Shown: piece after piece, positions 1-9,450 of the stretch | Layout of the letters: each line of letters opens with the position of its first letter | How positions within the stretch are numbered: position 1 is the first letter of the stretch | NCBI RefSeq assembly: GCF_038784515.1 | Contig: NZ_CP152376.1 | Coordinates: 4,154,001 to 4,218,000, forward strand | DNA length: 64,000 bases | Direction of reading: 5' to 3' | DNA from: Rhodoferax sp. GW822-FHT02A01 | Lineage (GTDB): Bacteria; Pseudomonadota; Gammaproteobacteria; Burkholderiales; Burkholderiaceae_C | Position numbers and translations under genes: made by a program | The notes under the pieces: generated by a model | What the model was told of the DNA's origin: nothing | The model's input: only the letters and a program-made list of their open reading frames with translations | Database searches by the model: none

Positions 1-885
1 CGCTTCTCTGCCATGTGCAGTCATTACCTGTTTGATCCGGACTTCTGCAATGTGGCATCAGGCTGGGAGAAGGGCGTGGTGGAGAAGAACGTTCAGGACA
101 GCCGCAGGCGGATCTGGATTGAGGCTGGCACCAGACGCTTTGGGTCATTCGCTGAACTCAACGCCTGGCTCGGAGAACGATGCCACTCCATCTGGGCGGA
201 TACGGTGCATCCCATCCACAAGCAATTCACCGTGGCAGAAATGCTGGAGCTCGAGCGCCCCCATCTCATGTCTATGCCAGTGCTCTTTGATGGCTATGTG
301 GAGAAGCCTGCTCGGGTCAGCAGCACCTGCTTGGTCGCGGTGGCACGCAACCGTTACTCCGTGCCATGCGAATGGGCGGGGCACTTGGTGAGCACCCGGC
401 TGTATCCGAACCGGGTGGATGTTGCCTGCGCGGAAACTATCATCGCCAGTCATGCCCGAACACCTGGCAGCGGTCAGACGACATACGACTGGCAGCACTA
501 CATCGAATTGGTGCAACGCAAGCCCGGCGCATTGAGAAACGGGGCACCGTTTCTGGATCTTCCTGCGTCATTACAGCGGTTGCGCAAATCGCTGCTGCGA
601 CACCCCGGCGGTGACCGCACGATGGCACAGGTGCTGGCCACCGTTCCACAAGCCGGATTAGACGCGGTTCTGGTGGCGGTGGATCTGGTGCTTGAAGGGG
701 CCACACCCAACGGAAGCGTCAGTGCCGAGCACGTACGCAATGTGCTGGCGCGGCTGAATGCACCACCGGTGCCGGAGCATGCACAGACTGCTCTGCAATT
801 GACCCACCTTCCTATAGCCGATACCGCACGCTACGACCGCCTGCGCCCAACTCATAACGATGATCAAGGAGTCTTCCATGCATGA
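1..885 (+). CDS. istA: IS21-family transposase IstA, C-terminal part
   Basis: The reading frame is open from base 1, so the gene is cut by the window edge; the first Met at 13 is internal. The visible part begins at the end of the DDE integrase core. It carries the [11 protein letters not shown] segment, which in IstA holds the last acidic catalytic residue (GWEKGxVE), and continues into the C-terminal Mu-transposase-like DNA-binding domain with an [12 protein letters not shown] motif. IstA cuts and joins the ends of the element together with the ATPase IstB. The gene ends eight bases into istB, the usual coupled arrangement. With the right end of the element lost, the copy should not be able to move itself. 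Confidence 0.88.
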   Translation, partial: RFSAMCSHYLFDPDFCNVASGWEKGVVEKNVQDSRRRIWIEAGTRRFGSFAELNAWLGERCHSIWADTVHPIHKQFTVAEMLELERPHLMSMPVLFDGYVEKPARVSSTCLVAVARNRYSVPCEWAGHLVSTRLYPNRVDVACAETIIASHARTPGSGQTTYDWQHYIELVQRKPGALRNGAPFLDLPASLQRLRKSLLRHPGGDRTMAQVLATVPQAGLDAVLVAVDLVLEGATPNGSVSAEHVRNVLARLNAPPVPEHAQTALQLTHLPIADTARYDRLRPTHNDDQGVFHA

Positions 886-1556
886 TTCAGAACGAAACGT
901 TCAGAGCGAACTCAAGGCCCTGAGGTTGAATGGTATGGCCACTGCCTGGGCCGATCTCATGGAACAAGATGGTGGCTCAGCAATTCAGAGCTCACGCTGG
1001 CTGGTCGAGCATTTGCTCCAGGCAGAGGATGTGGACCGGCATATGCGCTCCATTGCCCACCAGATGAAGTCTGCACGCTTCCCGATTCATCGGGACCTCG
1101 CGGGCTTCGACTTCGACGTATCGCAAGTCGACAAGGCGCTCATCAAGAAGCTGGCAGACCTGACCTTCACAGAGGACGCGCAGAACGTTGTATTGATTGG
1201 TGGACCCGGCACCGGGAAGACTCACCTCGCAACCGCACTGGGAATCTCTGGCTTGACCCACCACTCAAAGCGTGTGCGGTTCTACTCGACAGTGGATCTG
1301 GTCAATGCGTTGGAGCATGAAAAAGCCAAGGGCATTCCGGGACGCATAGCCATGAGTTTGATGCGAATGGACTTGGTCATTCTGGATGAGTTAGGGTACT
1401 TGCCATTCAGCCAAGCGGGCGGCGCCTTGCTGTTCCATCTGCTGTCCAAGCTCTATGAACACACCAGCGTTCTGATCACCACCAACCTGACGTTTGCGGA
1501 ATGGTCTGCCGTGTTCGGGGATGCAAAGATGACTACCGCATTGCTTGATAGGCTTA
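1..1556 (+). mobile_element. IS21-family insertion sequence remnant (right end missing)
   Basis: The two genes typical of IS21, istA (transposase) and istB (helper ATPase), lie in order with a short overlap. The left part of istA lies before the window. The right end is gone: istB loses its usual last 15 or so residues near base 1555, and the sequence passes directly into an unrelated minus-strand gene of the OLD ATPase type. No right terminal inverted repeat is seen. This looks like an insertion followed by a deletion that removed the element's right end and most of the neighbouring gene. The boundary is accurate to a few bases only, because both readings are compatible with the bases around 1553-1557. 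Confidence 0.8.
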
Positions 1557-1663
1557 ATCCCTGCAAAGGATCACCTTCGAGCGGGAGGGCATCATCGGCA
1601 ATCACTTGCGGCTGTGCCAGTCCTTTCTTGGACGGCAACAGTTTGGTCGGATCTAATTTGTAG
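878..1663 (+). CDS. istB: IS21-family helper ATPase IstB, 3'-truncated and fused to foreign sequence
   Basis: IstB is a DnaC-like AAA+ ATPase that helps IstA select and engage target DNA. Walker A is [11 protein letters not shown], Walker B is [12 protein letters not shown], and sensor 1 is [12 protein letters not shown] chose the ATG at 878, which has AAGGAG six bases upstream and overlaps the istA stop; the in-frame ATG at 860 lacks a ribosome site. The protein follows the family through TTALLDRL, where a normal copy continues with about 15 residues beginning THHC. Here it switches at about base 1555 into about 36 codons that are the reverse strand of the adjacent OLD-type gene. The tail is therefore foreign and the protein probably non-functional. 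Confidence 0.85.
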   Translation: MHDSERNVQSELKALRLNGMATAWADLMEQDGGSAIQSSRWLVEHLLQAEDVDRHMRSIAHQMKSARFPIHRDLAGFDFDVSQVDKALIKKLADLTFTEDAQNVVLIGGPGTGKTHLATALGISGLTHHSKRVRFYSTVDLVNALEHEKAKGIPGRIAMSLMRMDLVILDELGYLPFSQAGGALLFHLLSKLYEHTSVLITTNLTFAEWSAVFGDAKMTTALLDRLNPCKGSPSSGRASSAITCGCASPFLDGNSLVGSNL

Positions 1664-2217
1664 GCCCTGATTGCAAGGTGTTGAGACAGACTACGACTTA
1701 AAAAGTCTGTCAAATTTTTAGGCCATAAGGACAGTGATCCCTCCGGTGCTGCTTCGCGAAGCGCACGCACATTCTGAATCGCCGTGCGATATTCCCGGTA
1801 AAGAGCCTCGATGTCTATTGGCTCCAGTCTCATCCTGACACCAAGCAATCCACCTGTCCAATCTAGTGTGGGCAACAGCGCACTCACGTGATGAAGTTCT
1901 GTATTTCCGACGTTCAACCAGATGTCGATTGCGGGAAGCAGCGACGACCATTCCGCTGAGGTAACTTGTGTCGAAGCGAGTCCCGTGGAGCTCTCCCACC
2001 TTACTCCAATCTCATTAATTGCCTCCCAGTGCGATAGGGTGAAATCTTGAGTTCTGAATCGCTTCCCTTTCTCAACCAAGAACCTTCTCAACGCCAACAT
2101 TGCCGAAGTCTTTCCACTGTTGTTTGCGCCTACAAATAGTGTTTTTTCGCTGGACAAGTCAATGCGAACTGAAAGTAGTTTGCGGAAATTAGCTATTTCG
2201 ATGTGTGCGATTTGCAT
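1453..2217 (-). pseudogene. OLD-family AAA ATPase/nuclease, N-terminal fragment cut by IS21
   Basis: Overcoming-lysogenization-defect (OLD) proteins join an SMC/ABC-like ATPase to a C-terminal Toprim nuclease and usually exceed 500 residues. This fragment opens with MQIAHIEIANFRKL and a Walker A GANNSGKT at about residues 30-37, both typical of OLD and related ATPases. Real OLD-like sequence runs to [11 protein letters not shown], near base 1556. The last 34 or so codons are the reverse strand of istB. ABC signature, Walker B and Toprim parts are missing, so no nuclease activity is expected. The gene starts 25 bases after the helicase gene that precedes it on the same strand, suggesting a former operon. 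Its base composition looks more AT-rich than its neighbours. Confidence 0.72.
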
Positions 2218-2242
2218 AGTTGTCTCTTACCCTAATGAACCG

Positions 2243-4051
2243 TTATTTAAGGCGATTTCCAAGTCCGCCTCCACCACCCACCCCCATCACCAACCTCTGT
2301 GTAGCCCGCGTAGCCGCCACATAAAACACCCGAGCCGCTTCCTTCTCATCCTCCCCAGGCGCAGGCATATGTCCCACACCCGGCAACGCCACCACCGGAA
2401 ACTCCAAACCCTTGCTGACCTTCATGGTCATAACCTGAATGGCGTTGGCGCCGGGTCTGAAGTCGCCCGATTTCTTGCGCACGTTGAATGGCAGCTTGCG
2501 CTGGTTTAGCGCATGGGCACACAGGTCCATGGCGAAGTAGTCGTGGCACAGGATGGCCATGTCTCCCCAGGCAAAGCCTTCTTGGTGTGCGTGGGCCATT
2601 TCATCTGCAATGGCAAAGGCTTCTTCCCGCAGGCTGGGCAGGCGGATGATGAGTGGGGCAGGGCCTTCGCGTCCGCAGCTGATGGGTTTGACCAGTGGGA
2701 TGCCGTCGTCGTCTTTGTCTTCCGCTGTCAGCAGGTCGGCGGCAACCAGGCTGGCGGTTTGCAGTATCTGTTTGGTGTTGCGGTAGTTGATCTTCAGGAT
2801 GGTGGTGCGGCCCTGCGCCTGTATGCCCACGCTCTTGAAGCTGAACTGCTTGGAGCGCGAGCGCTCGTAAATGCTTTGCGCGTCGTCGTACAGCACCAGC
2901 AGGCTGTTGGTGGCGGGGTCCACCATCTGAGTGACCAGCTTGAGCCACTCGGGGGCAAAGTCATGGCCTTCGTCAATCATTACCGCCTGGTATTGGCCGC
3001 TCGGGATTTGGCTGCGCTCCACGGCGCGGATGACGCGCTCCACCAGTTCTTCCGAAAACCGGGGGCCTTGCGGCGGCAGGGCTTGCCCGGAGTATTTGAG
3101 CTGGTCGTAGCACCATTTGTGAAAGTGCCGCACATGCACTTTGCCGCCCAAGCCCTTGGCCTGCATCACGCTGTGCAGCTTCACGCCCAGAGGCTCGTTG
3201 AAGCAGAGGATGAGGATGGGTTTGCTACTCTGCGTGCTGGCCTGGGCCAGGTACTCGGCGCGGTAGCCCAGGATCATGGTCTTGCCCGAGCCCGCCACGC
3301 CGTGGATGACGCGGTGGCCTTCGCCCAGCGAGCGGGCAAGCTGCTCCTGCTGCAGGTCCATCACACGCATGATGCTGGGCAGTTCGGCCTCTTCGTCGTT
3401 GTCGTCAAACAGCGTGTCTTGCGCCTGCACCCGCACTTGGGGAAACATGATCCAGCGCACGCGGTCCATCTGCGGCAGGCTCATGACGCCGCGCATCATG
3501 AACGGGAACATGTCCCACAACCTGCTTTGCAGTGCTTCGGCTTCCACGCTTTCCAGCATTTCGTCCTGGCACACCACGCGGTGGGGTTCTATGGCGCGGT
3601 TCAGTTCTGCCGCGTCAAATTGCCTGCGTGTGATGTTGGTAAACACCACGCCGTAACTCCAGGGGAAAGCCAGCTTGCCAGCGTGCGGGCCATCGGGGTG
3701 GACCAGTTGCGTGTCGCGCTCCAGTGACCTGACCACCTGGTGGGCATATTGGCGCGCTTGCTCCAGCGGGTTGATGACGGTCTTGGGGCCGTTGTCGCCC
3801 ATGATTTCCCAGGTTTGCTTGTCGGCTTGCAGGATGGTGCTGGGCTTCCAGTCTTTCACCTCCAGCACCAGAATGCCGCGGCGCGGGTGCATGATGCAAA
3901 AGTCGGGGTGGGTGTTGCGCGGCCCCATGGGCACGTCGTACCAGAGCAGGTAATCGTTATCGAGCTTGCTTTCCAGCCGCTCTGCCAGCCGTCGCTCGCC
4001 GCTTGTCATGCGCGCGATACACGAGCCTATTGAAGGTATGAGAGTTGCCAT
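2243..4051 (-). CDS. NERD-domain UvrD/Rep-type DNA helicase
   Basis: This 602-residue protein has two parts. Residues about 15-150 form a nuclease-related NERD domain with HPDF (Asp50) and LEVKDW (Glu64, Lys66), the acidic/lysine pattern of restriction-like nucleases. Residues about 235-595 form a superfamily 1 helicase: Walker A GVAGSGKT (251-258), Walker B VMIDEGHDF, LKINYRNT, VMTMKVSKGLEF, and motif VI FYVAATRATQRL close to the C-terminus. The predicted activity is ATP-driven DNA unwinding, perhaps with cleavage. The N-terminal ATG at 4051 follows an AAGGGAAG region. A truncated OLD-type ATPase follows 25 bases downstream. Whether it works in repair or phage defence cannot be told from sequence. 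Confidence 0.85.
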   Translation of the reverse strand: MATLIPSIGSCIARMTSGERRLAERLESKLDNDYLLWYDVPMGPRNTHPDFCIMHPRRGILVLEVKDWKPSTILQADKQTWEIMGDNGPKTVINPLEQARQYAHQVVRSLERDTQLVHPDGPHAGKLAFPWSYGVVFTNITRRQFDAAELNRAIEPHRVVCQDEMLESVEAEALQSRLWDMFPFMMRGVMSLPQMDRVRWIMFPQVRVQAQDTLFDDNDEEAELPSIMRVMDLQQEQLARSLGEGHRVIHGVAGSGKTMILGYRAEYLAQASTQSSKPILILCFNEPLGVKLHSVMQAKGLGGKVHVRHFHKWCYDQLKYSGQALPPQGPRFSEELVERVIRAVERSQIPSGQYQAVMIDEGHDFAPEWLKLVTQMVDPATNSLLVLYDDAQSIYERSRSKQFSFKSVGIQAQGRTTILKINYRNTKQILQTASLVAADLLTAEDKDDDGIPLVKPISCGREGPAPLIIRLPSLREEAFAIADEMAHAHQEGFAWGDMAILCHDYFAMDLCAHALNQRKLPFNVRKKSGDFRPGANAIQVMTMKVSKGLEFPVVALPGVGHMPAPGEDEKEAARVFYVAATRATQRLVMGVGGGGGLGNRLK

Positions 4052-4157
4052 CCCAGAGTCGCTTCCCTTGTTATGGGTGTTTTTATGCGCCCATCATGCT
4101 GGCAAAGGTGCAGCATGGCTAGAGGGGAGCGTCGGAAGCGCACTACAGACTGATCGT

Positions 4158-4259
4158 ACTTTGCCGGAAAGTTCGCAAAAAACTTGGCAAAAGTTCTGGT
4201 GAAAATTACAAAAAATCATAATAAATCAACCATTTACAAAGTTTCATAACTTGGCAAAA
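4158..4259 (+). promoter_or_regulatory. Operator-like motif array and putative promoter of the fic gene
   Basis: Two imperfectly matching 15-base inverted repeats lie here, ACTTTGCCGGAAAGT (4158-4172) and AACTTGGCAAAAGTT (4181-4195), with centres 23 bases apart. The first 12 bases of the second, AACTTGGCAAAA, recur exactly at 4248-4259, eight bases before the fic start codon. A plausible promoter overlaps the second site: TTGGCA (4184-4189), 17 bases, TACAAA (4207-4212). The segment is much richer in A and T than its surroundings. The layout suggests repression of fic, possibly by the winged-helix end of the Fic protein itself. Motifs are seen directly; the regulatory role is inferred. Confidence 0.45.
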
Positions 4260-4266
4260 TGGTGGC

Positions 4267-5463
4267 ATGTATAGCGAACCCCACCAGTTTGAGCCGTTGC
4301 TGCCTGCGGATGCGCACCTGGAGCCGTTGTTGGCCAAGGCGCATGACCTGTCTCGCGCTGCCACGTTGTTGGCGGGCACGCGTGTGCCGCGCGAGCTGCG
4401 CACCTTGCTGCGCAGCATGAACTCCTACTACACCAACCGCATTGAGGGGCAGCACACCCGCCCGCATGAGATTGACCAGGCACTGCGCAAAGACTTTTCC
4501 AAAGACGCCAAGCTGGCCGCCAAGCAGCGTGTGGCCGTGGCGCATATTGAGGCCGAGGTGGCACTGGAGCAGCGCTTTGCGAGTGGCGATGCCGCCCGTG
4601 CGCTGTATTCCACAGAGGCGGTGCAGGTGATTCACCAGGAGTTATTTGGCAGGTTGCCCGCAGAAGACCTGTTTACCGACGAGGGCGAGCCGATTGTGCC
4701 GGGGCAATTGCGTCTGCGCGATGTGCGGGTGGGTGAGCACGTGCCGCCAGCTTTTGCCAGCGTGCCCGCATTTTTGCAGCGCTGGGCCAGCTTTTACGGC
4801 GGTGTGCGCCGCGGCGAGGCGGCGCTGGTGGCCTTGGCCTGTGCGCACCAGCGTCTGGGGTGGGTTCACCCCTTCATCGATGGCAATGGGCGGGTCATGC
4901 GGTTGCACACCCATACGCTGTTGAGCGCGTTGGGCTACACCGGCGGCTTGTGGTCGCCCTTGCGGGGTTTTGCCCGTAGCACGGATCGCTATTACGCGCT
5001 GCTGGCCGATGCCGACAGCCTGCGCCGTGGTGATCTGGATGGGCGCGGCAACCTGAGCCAGCAGGCCTTGATAGCTTGGGCCGACTACGTGCTGGAAGTG
5101 TGCCTGGATCAGGTGGGTTTCATGGCCAGTATGTTGGACTTTCAAACACTGATGCCGCGCCTGGAGGCGTGCCTGGTGTTCGAGGCCACGGTAGAAAAGT
5201 CGGGCGTGCGGCAGGAGTCGCTGCGGGGTTTGCACTACCTGTTTTTGAGTGGCGATGAGATGGCACGGGGCGACTTCAAAGCCATGTTGGGCATGAGCGA
5301 CCGGGCGGCCACCGACGCGCTGGGGGCGCTTGTGAAGCGCGGTTTGCTCAAGTCAGACTCGCCGCAAGGCAAGGTGCGCTTTGGCCTGCCGCAGCATGCG
5401 TTGCGCTTTTTGTTTCCACGGTTGTGGCCGGAGGCGGAAGCAGATGCGGTTAGCGGCACATGA
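4267..5463 (+). CDS. Fic family protein (probable AMP-transferase) with C-terminal winged helix
   Basis: Fic enzymes transfer AMP or another nucleotide-derived group to a hydroxyl side chain of target proteins. The catalytic motif is complete: HPFIDGNGR at residues 201-209, with His201 as the expected base. An inhibitory-helix motif, TNRIEG (residues 56-61, pattern S/T-x3-E-G/N), lies near the N-terminus, which marks a self-inhibited class II Fic. This explains the absence of a separate antitoxin gene. Residues about 330-385 look like a winged helix-turn-helix (FKAMLGMSDRAATDALGALVKRGLL). The start ATG has no good ribosome site, only GGTGG immediately upstream, so expression may be low. The target is unknown. 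Confidence 0.88.
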   Translation: MYSEPHQFEPLLPADAHLEPLLAKAHDLSRAATLLAGTRVPRELRTLLRSMNSYYTNRIEGQHTRPHEIDQALRKDFSKDAKLAAKQRVAVAHIEAEVALEQRFASGDAARALYSTEAVQVIHQELFGRLPAEDLFTDEGEPIVPGQLRLRDVRVGEHVPPAFASVPAFLQRWASFYGGVRRGEAALVALACAHQRLGWVHPFIDGNGRVMRLHTHTLLSALGYTGGLWSPLRGFARSTDRYYALLADADSLRRGDLDGRGNLSQQALIAWADYVLEVCLDQVGFMASMLDFQTLMPRLEACLVFEATVEKSGVRQESLRGLHYLFLSGDEMARGDFKAMLGMSDRAATDALGALVKRGLLKSDSPQGKVRFGLPQHALRFLFPRLWPEAEADAVSGT

Positions 5464-5537
5464 TCACCAGACGCCATGCCCAGCTTCATCACTGAGGGCC
5501 AGATCAAGCAGGGCCATTGCTCAAGGCCCGCAAATCC

Positions 5538-6407
5538 CTAAAGCGTAGGCAACACATCCCGCACATGCTCCGCAAACGCCCCGGCCAGTGGCGTTGGCTT
5601 CCCGCCAGCAAACGCAATGCCGATGCTGAGCATGGGTAGTTCGGGCAGGCCTACTTCGGGCGTGAGTATCTGCAGGTCGGGCGGCACGGCGCAGCGGGTG
5701 AGTACGGCGATGGCCGAGCCGGAGCGCACCACGGCTGTGAGGCCGGTGAGGCTGCCGCTGGCGTAGGCCACACGGTAGCGGCGGCCTTGGGCTTCCAGGC
5801 CTTCGCGGGCGGCGCGGTTATCGATGACGTCGGGGTCTGAGAGGGCCAGGGGCAGTGGGTCCCAGTCACGTGGGTCCACGCCGGGGCTGGCTACCCACAC
5901 CAGGGGTTCGCGCCGCAGGGCGGGCAGCATGCCGGGCTCGGGCGCATCGCCCCAACGGGCTGACACCAGTGCCAGGTCCAGCGCGCGGGTGGCCAGCCGT
6001 TCGCGCAGGCGGGGTGTGCTGGCACACACCACGTCCACTCGTGCCAACGGATGCAGCCGCGCAAAGCCGCTCAGCAGGTGCGGCAGAAAGGCGGCGGCAT
6101 AGTCGTCGGGGCAGCCCACGGCCAGTGCGCCGGCCAAGCCTGTGCCGGCCAGGTCGGCCAGTGCCTCGTCGTGCTGGTGCAGGATGCGCCGGGCGTGCAC
6201 CAGCAGGCGCTCGCCCTGGCTGGTCAGCCGCACGCCGCGGCCGGTGCGGTGCAGCAGGGTTTGGCCGCAGGTGGATTCCAGGCGCTGCATCTGCATGCTT
6301 AGGGCGGACTGGGTGCGCCCCACGCGCGCAGCGGCAGCGCCCAGCGTGCCGCCTTGGGCCACGGCGGCAAAACTGCGCAGCAGGTCAATGTCCAGGGAGG
6401 TGCTCAC
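5538..6407 (-). CDS. dgdR: LysR-type regulator, probable DgdR
   Basis: A 289-residue LysR-type transcription factor. It has an N-terminal helix-turn-helix (LRSFAAVAQGGTLGAAAARVGRTQSALSMQMQRLE) and a periplasmic-binding-protein-like effector domain from about residue 90. It is transcribed away from the dialkylglycine decarboxylase gene, with about 115 bases between the two likely start codons. Burkholderia cepacia has the same divergent dgdR/dgdA pair, so I assign it as the regulator of the decarboxylase; its ligand is presumably a dialkyl amino acid. The family assignment is firm, and the specific name rests mainly on gene position. Confidence 0.75.
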   Translation of the reverse strand: MSTSLDIDLLRSFAAVAQGGTLGAAAARVGRTQSALSMQMQRLESTCGQTLLHRTGRGVRLTSQGERLLVHARRILHQHDEALADLAGTGLAGALAVGCPDDYAAAFLPHLLSGFARLHPLARVDVVCASTPRLRERLATRALDLALVSARWGDAPEPGMLPALRREPLVWVASPGVDPRDWDPLPLALSDPDVIDNRAAREGLEAQGRRYRVAYASGSLTGLTAVVRSGSAIAVLTRCAVPPDLQILTPEVGLPELPMLSIGIAFAGGKPTPLAGAFAEHVRDVLPTL

Positions 6408-6420
6408 GATATCAGCCTAA

Positions 6421-7833
<1,413 letters not shown>

Positions 7834-7845
7834 GTACAAGCAATC

Positions 7846-7863
7846 CTTCGCTACGGGGCGAAG
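7846..7863 (+). terminator. Small hairpin after dgdA
   Basis: CTTCGC and GCGAAG form a perfect six-pair stem around a six-base loop, 12 bases after the dgdA stop codon, followed by only a short pyrimidine stretch (CATTTCT). It could be a weak intrinsic terminator separating dgdA from the next operon. There is no true T run, so this is uncertain. Confidence 0.35.
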
Positions 7864-7920
7864 CATTTCTGATGTGGGGAGCCGACACTTGTGTGTGTTC
7901 ACCCATTCAGAAAGTTCACC

Positions 7921-8268
7921 ATGACCATCACCTGCTTCATCCGCTACGAGATAGACCCGTTCAAGAAAGCGCTGTTCAAGACCTATGCCGACAACTGGGC
8001 GCGGATCATCCCGCGCTGCGGCGGCCACCTCATTGGCTACTTCTTGCCCAACGAGGGGACTGACTACGAGGCATGGGGCATGATTTCCTTTGCCAGTTTG
8101 AGTGCCTATGAAGCCTACCGGGCGCGTTTGAGGAGCGACGAGGAGGGCAAGGCCAATTTTGAATTTGCGCAGCGCGAGCGGTTCATTCTGAAAGAAGAGA
8201 GAACCTTTCCGTTGGTCGTGGATTCCAGCTACCTGCGCGCGCCCACAGGGTTTGTGGAGGCCGTGTGA
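7921..8268 (+). CDS. NIPSNAP-family protein
   Basis: A 115-residue protein with the ferredoxin-like dimeric alpha/beta-barrel pattern of the NIPSNAP family: [46 protein letters not shown], then [27 protein letters not shown]. Bacterial members have no firmly established reaction. I chose the ATG at 7921; a GTG at 7891 is in frame but would add ten residues that do not fit the family. The gene overlaps the next one by four bases (GTGA), so the two are probably translated together. Two adjacent genes with the same general fold suggest partners or a small-molecule handling role controlled by the ArsR regulator downstream. Confidence 0.75.
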   Translation: MTITCFIRYEIDPFKKALFKTYADNWARIIPRCGGHLIGYFLPNEGTDYEAWGMISFASLSAYEAYRARLRSDEEGKANFEFAQRERFILKEERTFPLVVDSSYLRAPTGFVEAV

Positions 8269-8618
8269 TTGCAGTCATTTTTGAAGTCACCCCGCTGCAG
8301 GGCATGGAGCAGCGGTACTTTGATATTGCTGTGGAGTTGCGGGAAAGCCTGCAGGACATCGACGGCTTTGTCTCGGTGGAGCGCTTTCAAAGCCTCACCC
8401 GGCCCGGCACCTATCTGTCGTTGAGCTACTGGCGTGATGAGGAGGCAGTGCGCAGCTGGCGCAGGCAAACCAACCACCGGGCCGGGCAGGCCGAGGGCAG
8501 GGCGCGGGTGTTTGCCGACTATCGCATCCGGGTGGCGCAGGTGGTGCGGGACTACACTCAAACCGTGCGCGATCAAGCGCCGCACGATTCCAATTTGGCG
8601 CTGCAAGTGAAGGAGTAA
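8265..8618 (+). CDS. Antibiotic biosynthesis monooxygenase (ABM) domain protein
   Basis: A 117-residue single-domain ABM protein: [74 protein letters not shown] proteins are small dimeric barrels; some oxidise quinol-like substrates or break down haem, and many have unknown substrates. The [13 protein letters not shown] segment is a good family marker. It starts at a GTG that overlaps the stop of the NIPSNAP gene by four bases, and the ArsR gene follows after six bases, so these form one operon. Confidence 0.8.
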   Translation: MIAVIFEVTPLQGMEQRYFDIAVELRESLQDIDGFVSVERFQSLTRPGTYLSLSYWRDEEAVRSWRRQTNHRAGQAEGRARVFADYRIRVAQVVRDYTQTVRDQAPHDSNLALQVKE

Positions 8619-8623
8619 GCCGG

Positions 8624-9346
8624 GTGCAACAACGAAGTGCGGGAGCGCCCCACGAGCCCAAGCTGGCCAGTGTCGCGGCGGTGATTGCCGATGCAACACG
8701 GGCACGCATGCTGTGCTACCTGCTCGCAGGGGAGTACGCCAGCGCGGGTGAGTTGGCGCGCGCGGCATCTGTTACTGCACCCACCGCGAGCGCTCATCTG
8801 GCCAAGCTCATGGACGCGGAACTGCTGGTGTGCGAGCAGCGCGGTCGCCACCGCTACTACAAGTTGGCGGATGACGAAGTGGCCCATGCGCTGGAGGCGG
8901 TGGCCCTGATCGCGGAGCGGCGCACCCATCTGGCCGCGTGGGCGAGTCCGACGCGGGCCCGGCTGCAATGGGCCCGTTGCTGCTATGGGCACCTCGCCGG
9001 GCGGCTGGGTGTAGAGCTGTTTTCTCAGTTGTTGGCAAAAGATTGGCTGGTAGCGGCGCAAGAGGGTTATCTGCTCACCGACCAGGGAAGAGCCGGCTTG
9101 CATGTTCTGGGCATGGATGGGGATGCCCTGGACATGAGGCCCGTTGGACAGCGCGGTATTGCCTACCGCTGCCTGGACTGGTCTGAACGCAGAGACCACA
9201 TCGCCGGCAAATTGCCCAGAAAAATGCTGGAGCATTTCTTGCACAGGGGATGGTTGCGTCGTTACGACGGAGAACGGGCGCTGCAGGTGACGCCATTGGG
9301 TCACAAGCATCTCGCCGGCCTGCTTCCCTCCTTGGGTCATCTCTAG
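8624..9346 (+). CDS. ArsR-type transcriptional regulator with long C-terminal domain
   Basis: The N-terminal 90 residues form an ArsR winged helix: VAAVIADATRARMLCYLLAGEYASAGELARAASVTAPTASAHLAKLMDAELLVCEQRGRHRYYKL. At 240 residues it is about twice the usual ArsR length. The C-terminal half (about 110-240) ends in a second helix-turn-helix-like segment with GWLRRYDGERALQVTPLGHKHL. The classic CVC metal site is not present, so metal sensing is unlikely. The start is a GTG six bases after the upstream ABM gene. It most likely regulates its own operon; the effector is unknown. Confidence 0.8.
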   Translation: MQQRSAGAPHEPKLASVAAVIADATRARMLCYLLAGEYASAGELARAASVTAPTASAHLAKLMDAELLVCEQRGRHRYYKLADDEVAHALEAVALIAERRTHLAAWASPTRARLQWARCCYGHLAGRLGVELFSQLLAKDWLVAAQEGYLLTDQGRAGLHVLGMDGDALDMRPVGQRGIAYRCLDWSERRDHIAGKLPRKMLEHFLHRGWLRRYDGERALQVTPLGHKHLAGLLPSLGHL

Positions 9347-9369
9347 AAGAAATGGGTTGCACGATGGGG

Positions 9370-9400
9370 TTGACCCTGACGTAACGTAAGGGTTGATACT
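9370..9400 (+). promoter_or_regulatory. MerR-type promoter/operator of the regulator gene
   Basis: TTGACC (9370-9375) and GATACT (9395-9400) are separated by 19 bases, the over-long spacer that MerR-family activators untwist. The spacer holds a near-perfect dyad, CCCTGACGTAACGTAAGGG (9374-9392), with one mismatch between the arms. A related dyad in the same geometry lies before the next gene. Together these support autoregulation by the MerR protein encoded just downstream. Confidence 0.7.
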
Positions 9401-9450
9401 CCGCGCTCAGCGGGCCTGGGTCACAGGCCGGCACAACCAGGAGCCTTGCA

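Noticed and set aside
2513..3727. A 404-codon plus-strand frame inside the NERD helicase gene
   Set aside because: The helicase on the minus strand has all expected motifs in order; the plus-strand product is a His/Ala/Val-rich shadow.
1453..4051. Calling the helicase plus OLD pair a Gabija system
   Set aside because: Gene order is reversed, the helicase has a NERD domain and is larger than GajB, and the OLD part lacks its nuclease half, so the name cannot be supported.
8624..9346. Calling the ArsR-type regulator an arsenic sensor
   Set aside because: The cysteine pattern of ArsR metal sites is missing and no arsenic resistance genes are near.
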